Assembly (NCBI GenBank): GCA_900468625.1
Contig: UBUL01000030.1
Coordinates: forward strand, 56,337 to 120,336
Length of the DNA: 64,000 nt
DNA from: Hyphomicrobiales bacterium
GTDB taxonomy: Bacteria; Pseudomonadota; Alphaproteobacteria; Rhizobiales; Rhizobiaceae
Reading direction: 5' to 3'
The translations under genes and the position numbers were made by a program. A model generated the notes under the pieces. The model saw only the letters and a list, made by a program, of their open reading frames with translations, was not told the origin of the DNA and ran no database searches. Shown here in pieces: positions 60,487-64,000 of this stretch; position 1 is the stretch's first letter; the number at the start of each line of letters is the position of its first letter.

Positions 60487-61530
60487 ATGACGAAGTCCCC
60501 GCGTAAGTCATCCAAACCCCTTCTCACCGCCTCGGAAATGCCGCTGCGAAGCCGGGCGCGCAAAGCTCGTGATCCAGACCAACCGCAATTGCCGCTCGAT
60601 CCAATGCCGGAGCGGATCCAGCCGGCGCTAGCGCTTCTGAAGTCGGAAGTTCCGAAAGGGCCGCAGTGGCTCTATGAGATAAAGTGGGATGGTTATCGGC
60701 TCGCGGTCCATGTTGAACCCAGCCATGTGCGCATTCTTACCCGTGGAGGGCACGATTGGACTGATCGCTTTCCGACGATCGCCAAGGAGGCGGCCGACTT
60801 CGGCACGACGATGATCCTCGATGGTGAGGCTGTCGTCCTGGATGACGAGGGCAAGTCGAGCTTCAGCGCCCTTCAGCGTGCCCTTGGGGGAAGGGGCGGG
60901 CATCGCCGGGCGGATGAGGCGATCTTCTATGCTTTCGATCTGCTCTATTTCGATGGACACGACCTTATGAAGCTGGATCTCGCCGAGCGCCGGCAGATCC
61001 TAGACGGGCTTCTCCCCGATCATGCCGGCGTCATAAAACTCTCCGAGGCGGTCGAAGCCGATGGTGAGGAACTTCTCGCTGCCGCATGTGCCTATGGTCT
61101 GGAGGGCATCATCGCCAAGAACCGTGAGCGGCCTTATCGCTCCGGTCGTACCGGTGACTGGATCAAGGTGAAATGCGTCCAGAGCGACAGCTTTTTCATC
61201 GTCGGCTATGAACCATCTGCTGTTGCACACGGCGGGATCCGCAATTTGTTTCTCGCTGCCTATAGAGGGGACGATCTCATCTACGTCGGCAATGTGGGGA
61301 CGGGCTTTAATGAACGTGATGCCACGAGGCTTCGCAAAGATCTGGACAAACTCAAGACTGCGCGGGCGCCGATCGCGCTGAAACAGCGCGGCGTCGTCTG
61401 GGTTCAGCCAACACTGATCGCCGAGATCGAGTATCGTGCCTGGACCGATGACGGCAAACTGCGTCACGCTTCGTATAAAGGTCTCCGGGAGCGGCAGGAC
61501 AATGCCGACGTCTATCGTCTACCGCGATGA
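60487..61530 (+). CDS. ATP-dependent DNA ligase (LigD ligase-domain type)
   Basis: 347 aa from ATG 60487; an upstream GTG at 60439 is possible and neither has a strong ribosome site. The adenylation motif is EIKWDGYRL (Lys66), followed by ILTRGGHDWT, LDGEAVVLD, YAFDLLYFDG, EGIIAKNRERPYRSGR and WIKVKC, then an OB-fold C-terminus. The nuclease and polymerase domains of full LigD are absent, and no Ku gene is nearby, so this is a stand-alone ligase for break repair, probably acting with chromosomal or other partners. Confidence 0.92.
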   Translation: MTKSPRKSSKPLLTASEMPLRSRARKARDPDQPQLPLDPMPERIQPALALLKSEVPKGPQWLYEIKWDGYRLAVHVEPSHVRILTRGGHDWTDRFPTIAKEAADFGTTMILDGEAVVLDDEGKSSFSALQRALGGRGGHRRADEAIFYAFDLLYFDGHDLMKLDLAERRQILDGLLPDHAGVIKLSEAVEADGEELLAAACAYGLEGIIAKNRERPYRSGRTGDWIKVKCVQSDSFFIVGYEPSAVAHGGIRNLFLAAYRGDDLIYVGNVGTGFNERDATRLRKDLDKLKTARAPIALKQRGVVWVQPTLIAEIEYRAWTDDGKLRHASYKGLRERQDNADVYRLPR

Positions 61531-61729
61531 AGCGCGGAGCGATCAACATGAGGTTCGCCAGCGCTGCATGGCGGTCTGTCCACCATACCAATGCGAAGAA
61601 CTCTTCTCTCGACATGGCGCACTCGGGGGCGTTTGCGGGAGGGAATCCTACGCTAGGGCGTTGGCAGATGATATTCGCTGGTGAGAGATTTACGTGTTTC
61701 GATCTAAACGGAAAAACATGACCAGCAGA

Positions 61730-62146
61730 TCAGGCGACGGCGGCGATGCCTTCGATCTCGATCAAAAAGTCTGCCCCATAGAGCTTTGAAACTTCAACCA
61801 AAGTGACAGCAGGCGCTGCTGGAGGCGTTACCGTGGTGAAGAACCGGTTGCGGCTCTCGCGATATGCGCCGAGATCACCTACGTCTCGGAGAAAGACTGT
61901 CATTTTCACAAGGTGGCTTGCATCGCAGCCGACAGCCTTGAGGGCCTCACTCAGGTTGTGAAAAACTTGATCGGCTTGGGCGGTGAAGTCGTCTTTGCCA
62001 ACCAATGCGCCGTCTCGGTCGAGTGCAGTCTGACCTGCGATGAAGATTAGCCGGCTCGCCTTGACATCCACTACCTGCGAATAACCCGGTGGTGACCCCA
62101 GTTCCGGCGGGTTTAGACGTTGGATTGCACTTCCTTTATCAGTCAT
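61730..62146 (-). CDS. RidA family protein
   Basis: 138 aa from ATG 62146 (GAGGG upstream). RidA/YjgF features: PPGYSQVVDV, RLIFIAGQTALDRDG, FHNLSEALKAVGCDASHLVK and PAAPAVTLVEVSKL with the conserved substrate-binding region, although the canonical Arg is replaced in the stretch before VEV. RidA enzymes deaminate reactive enamines or imines; some members have other roles. Confidence 0.9.
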   Translation of the reverse strand: MTDKGSAIQRLNPPELGSPPGYSQVVDVKASRLIFIAGQTALDRDGALVGKDDFTAQADQVFHNLSEALKAVGCDASHLVKMTVFLRDVGDLGAYRESRNRFFTTVTPPAAPAVTLVEVSKLYGADFLIEIEGIAAVA

Positions 62147-62399
62147 CAAACCCTCAAAATTTTTGGTCACTTGCGGGACGGGATAGAATCGTACGTTTAT
62201 GCAAAAGCTAGAAATCTCTATCAGTTTATCGCAAACGGCGGTTTGTGATACAGGTGGAAATACCATTCAGGCGAGGGAGTTTCTGTTTCAAAATCCATGT
62301 CGCAATCAACGTTCCGCATACGGCTATCGCTATCGTAGGATTGCGCCCCCTCCCGCAAACGACCCCCGCTCTGCCATTCGAAAATTCCTCGAGTATTTG

Positions 62400-63268
62400 C
62401 TAGGCTGCGGCGTTTGCCTTTTTGCAGATGGCAGCACATCGCTCGAGCAACTCGTCAAACGTTTCGGCGTCATCGAAAAGAAGACCGTCGTCCACCATCC
62501 TGGCGTAGTCCTCCCTGAGGGCTTTCTGTCCTTCACCGGCCGGCGTTAGCAGCAGCTTGCCGTTTACCGCTGTCTCGTAGTCAATCGGCGATCGGTCGGC
62601 GGCTTTCTCCGCGAAAAACATCGACTTATGCTTCGCGACCGCGTTTGCGAGTTCGCAGTCGGAGATTGCGCTGTCTGCCAGGCCAATGTCGTCGAGGCGT
62701 ACGATGTCATGCCAATGACGTGAAAAGCGATCGCCCCGCAGCCGCTCCTGCAGACAAAAGACATGGATCGCAGTTGCCTTTTCCCAGAAAGTCCGTTCGG
62801 CATGCATCACTTTCGGGCTAGCCGTCGGGAACTCGACCCCCTCAACGAGACCGGCCGCGTCAAAGGCGATATCTCGAAGGCTGGCTGGCTCTCCAGTTGA
62901 ACGGGCTCCGAACTCCAACATGACGCTGGGCGCGACATAACTAGATCCTGAACTGATGGCCTGATAGTCGATGTAAAGCCTGTCGCCATCGATCCGAATC
63001 TCTGCGGGCAGCGATTGCTTCTCAAGTTCAACGCCGATGATCAGTGCAACCGTGTCGGTTACCCAGATCGGTAGTCGTCGTCGCACCTCGCTCGACCAGC
63101 GCTTTTCCTCGCTACGGGTTTTCGGGAGTGCTTCTTCGTTGTCCCCAACAAGATCAGGGGCAAGCGCGCGAATATCGTAGGTGAGGTGGGGCGCCTCGAT
63201 CGGTCTGATGCAATGGCGAGAACCTCACGCCTGTCGTCGATCGATAATTCGAAGAACTGATCAGCCAT
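62400..63268 (-). pseudogene. abiEii: AbiEii/AbiGii nucleotidyltransferase toxin, internally deleted and frameshifted
   Basis: The gene begins properly (MADQFFELSIDDRREVLAIA SDRS, overlapping the antitoxin stop), but after about 25 residues the reading frame breaks. The rest continues in another frame as HLTYDIRALAPDLVGDNEEA and then to the normal end. Between them, the segment that in the family carries the KGGTSLSK nucleotide-binding motif and EDVD is absent, about 60 codons. The longest intact piece (62400-63086) lacks the active site, so the toxin is inactive. Confidence 0.8.
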
Positions 63269-63854
63269 GGACTGCTTTTCCGACACTTCGTGCGAGCCAA
63301 GTCGGAAACTGAGGTGCTGCAGCGACAAGCTCGTTGAACGCCTCGGGCGGCAGTTTCCGCTTGATGCTCGAAAGAGCCTCTTCTGCTTTCTCCGGCCCCA
63401 GCCAGGCAAGCGCGCGCACGGCGACGCCGGCCGGCCGGCCGGCGAGCGACAACTGCCAGCGAGGGACGTGCTTGAACTCAACCTTTTGGCTTCCGACACT
63501 CATTGTCCGGCTGCGGCCAGAGGTCAAATAGATGGAGCGAACCGGAACCTGCGTCGTGAGCCCAAGGGCGTTGGCCGCCGCCGCTCCATTCGAAACGATG
63601 ACCTCGCCCCGCTGGTGTGCGACTGCCTCGACAGCCTGCTCGACAGTGGGCGGCCTGCTCCCGAACCGGCTTTTGATGGCCTTCATGTAGATACCACGCC
63701 CGGCCCTGACCAGTTCTCCCCGCTCATGCAGCCGCGACAGAGCCTGGTCTACCGCAGCCCGGTTTCCGAGATGCAGCAGGCTTTTTGCGGACAGAGCCGT
63801 ACCCTCCGGCAATTGCTCGGCATAGCTAAGAATTTGAGATGTCAGTCGTTGCAT
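63261..63854 (-). CDS. abiEi: AbiEi-like antitoxin (type IV toxin-antitoxin)
   Basis: 197-aa antitoxin and autorepressor. An N-terminal winged helix (SYAEQLPEGTALSAKSLLHL, then AVDQALSRLHERGELVRAGRGIY) precedes the AbiEi C-terminal domain. ATG 63854 with AGGAG upstream is chosen over 63902. AbiEi represses its operon by binding inverted repeats, one of which is visible just upstream. The antitoxin is intact although the adjoining toxin gene is broken. Confidence 0.87.
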   Translation of the reverse strand: MQRLTSQILSYAEQLPEGTALSAKSLLHLGNRAAVDQALSRLHERGELVRAGRGIYMKAIKSRFGSRPPTVEQAVEAVAHQRGEVIVSNGAAAANALGLTTQVPVRSIYLTSGRSRTMSVGSQKVEFKHVPRWQLSLAGRPAGVAVRALAWLGPEKAEEALSSIKRKLPPEAFNELVAAAPQFPTWLARSVGKAVHG

Positions 63855-63866
63855 TGGCTTTTCTCC

Positions 63867-63894
63867 TGTCAGAAATATATGCAAGTTTCTGACA
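63867..63894. promoter_or_regulatory. Inverted repeat, probable AbiEi operator
   Basis: The arms TGTCAGAAA and TTTCTGACA (9 bp, perfect) flank a 10-base A+T-rich spacer and end 13 bp before the antitoxin start. This fits negative autoregulation as known for AbiEi. Confidence 0.7.
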
Positions 63895-64000
63895 CTCTGC
63901 AAGTCAGCCAGTCAGTGCTGCCTAAGAGAACCTATGCAGCCGCTCACACCCGGTTCCCAGGCTGGACTGCGCGAGAGATCGGGAGCACGCCGGCGTGCTC

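Noticed and set aside
61531..61729. Small frames between the ligase and RidA genes
   Set aside because: Short frames on both strands lack ribosome sites and family resemblance; treated as non-coding.
1..64000. CRISPR arrays
   Set aside because: No regularly spaced direct repeats of CRISPR size were seen on reading through the window.

Overview
The window reads as part of a repABC-type megaplasmid from an alphaproteobacterium of the Rhizobium/Agrobacterium group. The main reasons are the repA-(repD)-repB-repC operon with two palindromic parS sites and an antisense RNA gene, the adjoining traI-trb mating-pair operon controlled from tra-box-like sites, a GTTC-N7-GTTC type SOS box in front of imuA-imuB-dnaE2, and generally high-GC codon use. 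No host rRNA, tRNA or chromosomal housekeeping block is seen.

Layout. 1-2.8 kb: end of pntA and complete pntB (proton-translocating transhydrogenase). 3.3-9.3 kb, minus strand: an aromatic-catabolism operon with a cytochrome P450, its [2Fe-2S] ferredoxin and ferredoxin reductase, LigJ-like and LigK-like enzymes of the 4,5-cleavage (protocatechuate/gallate) lower pathway, a cupin and a leaderless NMT1/THI5-fold protein. Facing away from it, 9.5-14.1 kb, is a five-gene Liv-type ABC importer; the two operons share a promoter region with two palindromes. 14.2-24.5 kb, minus: trbI-H-G-F-L-K-J-E-D-C-B and traI. 24.8-28.8 kb, plus: repA, repD (carrying parS), repB, ctRNA (antisense), repC.

28.8-51.0 kb is an accessory and defence island: a resolvase stub, a Fic protein, a Hachiman pair (hamA-hamB), a tyrosine recombinase with a small partner and a 10-7-10 palindrome, an IS66-type element with matching ends and target duplication, a five-gene operon (STAS-like/DUF4325, small protein, Cys-rich protein, GHKL ATPase, DUF3800) that I cannot match to a named system, a retron whose msr-msd RNA can be folded by eye and which carries PRTase-like and HEPN partners, a very large NACHT-like NTPase fused to a PD-(D/E)XK nuclease domain, and a DUF2513/HEPN pair. 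51.2-64 kb: DnaQ-like exonuclease, SRAP (HMCES/YedK) protein, SOS-driven imuA-imuB-dnaE2, CsbD, two hypotheticals, an ATP-dependent DNA ligase, a RidA protein and an AbiE locus whose toxin gene has lost its catalytic segment.

The parts make a coherent mobile replicon: replication and quorum-controlled transfer genes, a catabolic payload with its own importer, DNA-damage tolerance and mutagenesis genes, and a dense block of anti-phage or plasmid-stabilisation systems. The most interesting regions are the 38.2-42.2 kb operon (including an apparent AUC start codon), the retron at 42.4-45.5 kb, and the NACHT-nuclease/DUF2513/HEPN cluster at 45.6-51.0 kb. Domain names come from sequence patterns recognised by eye; no database search was run.
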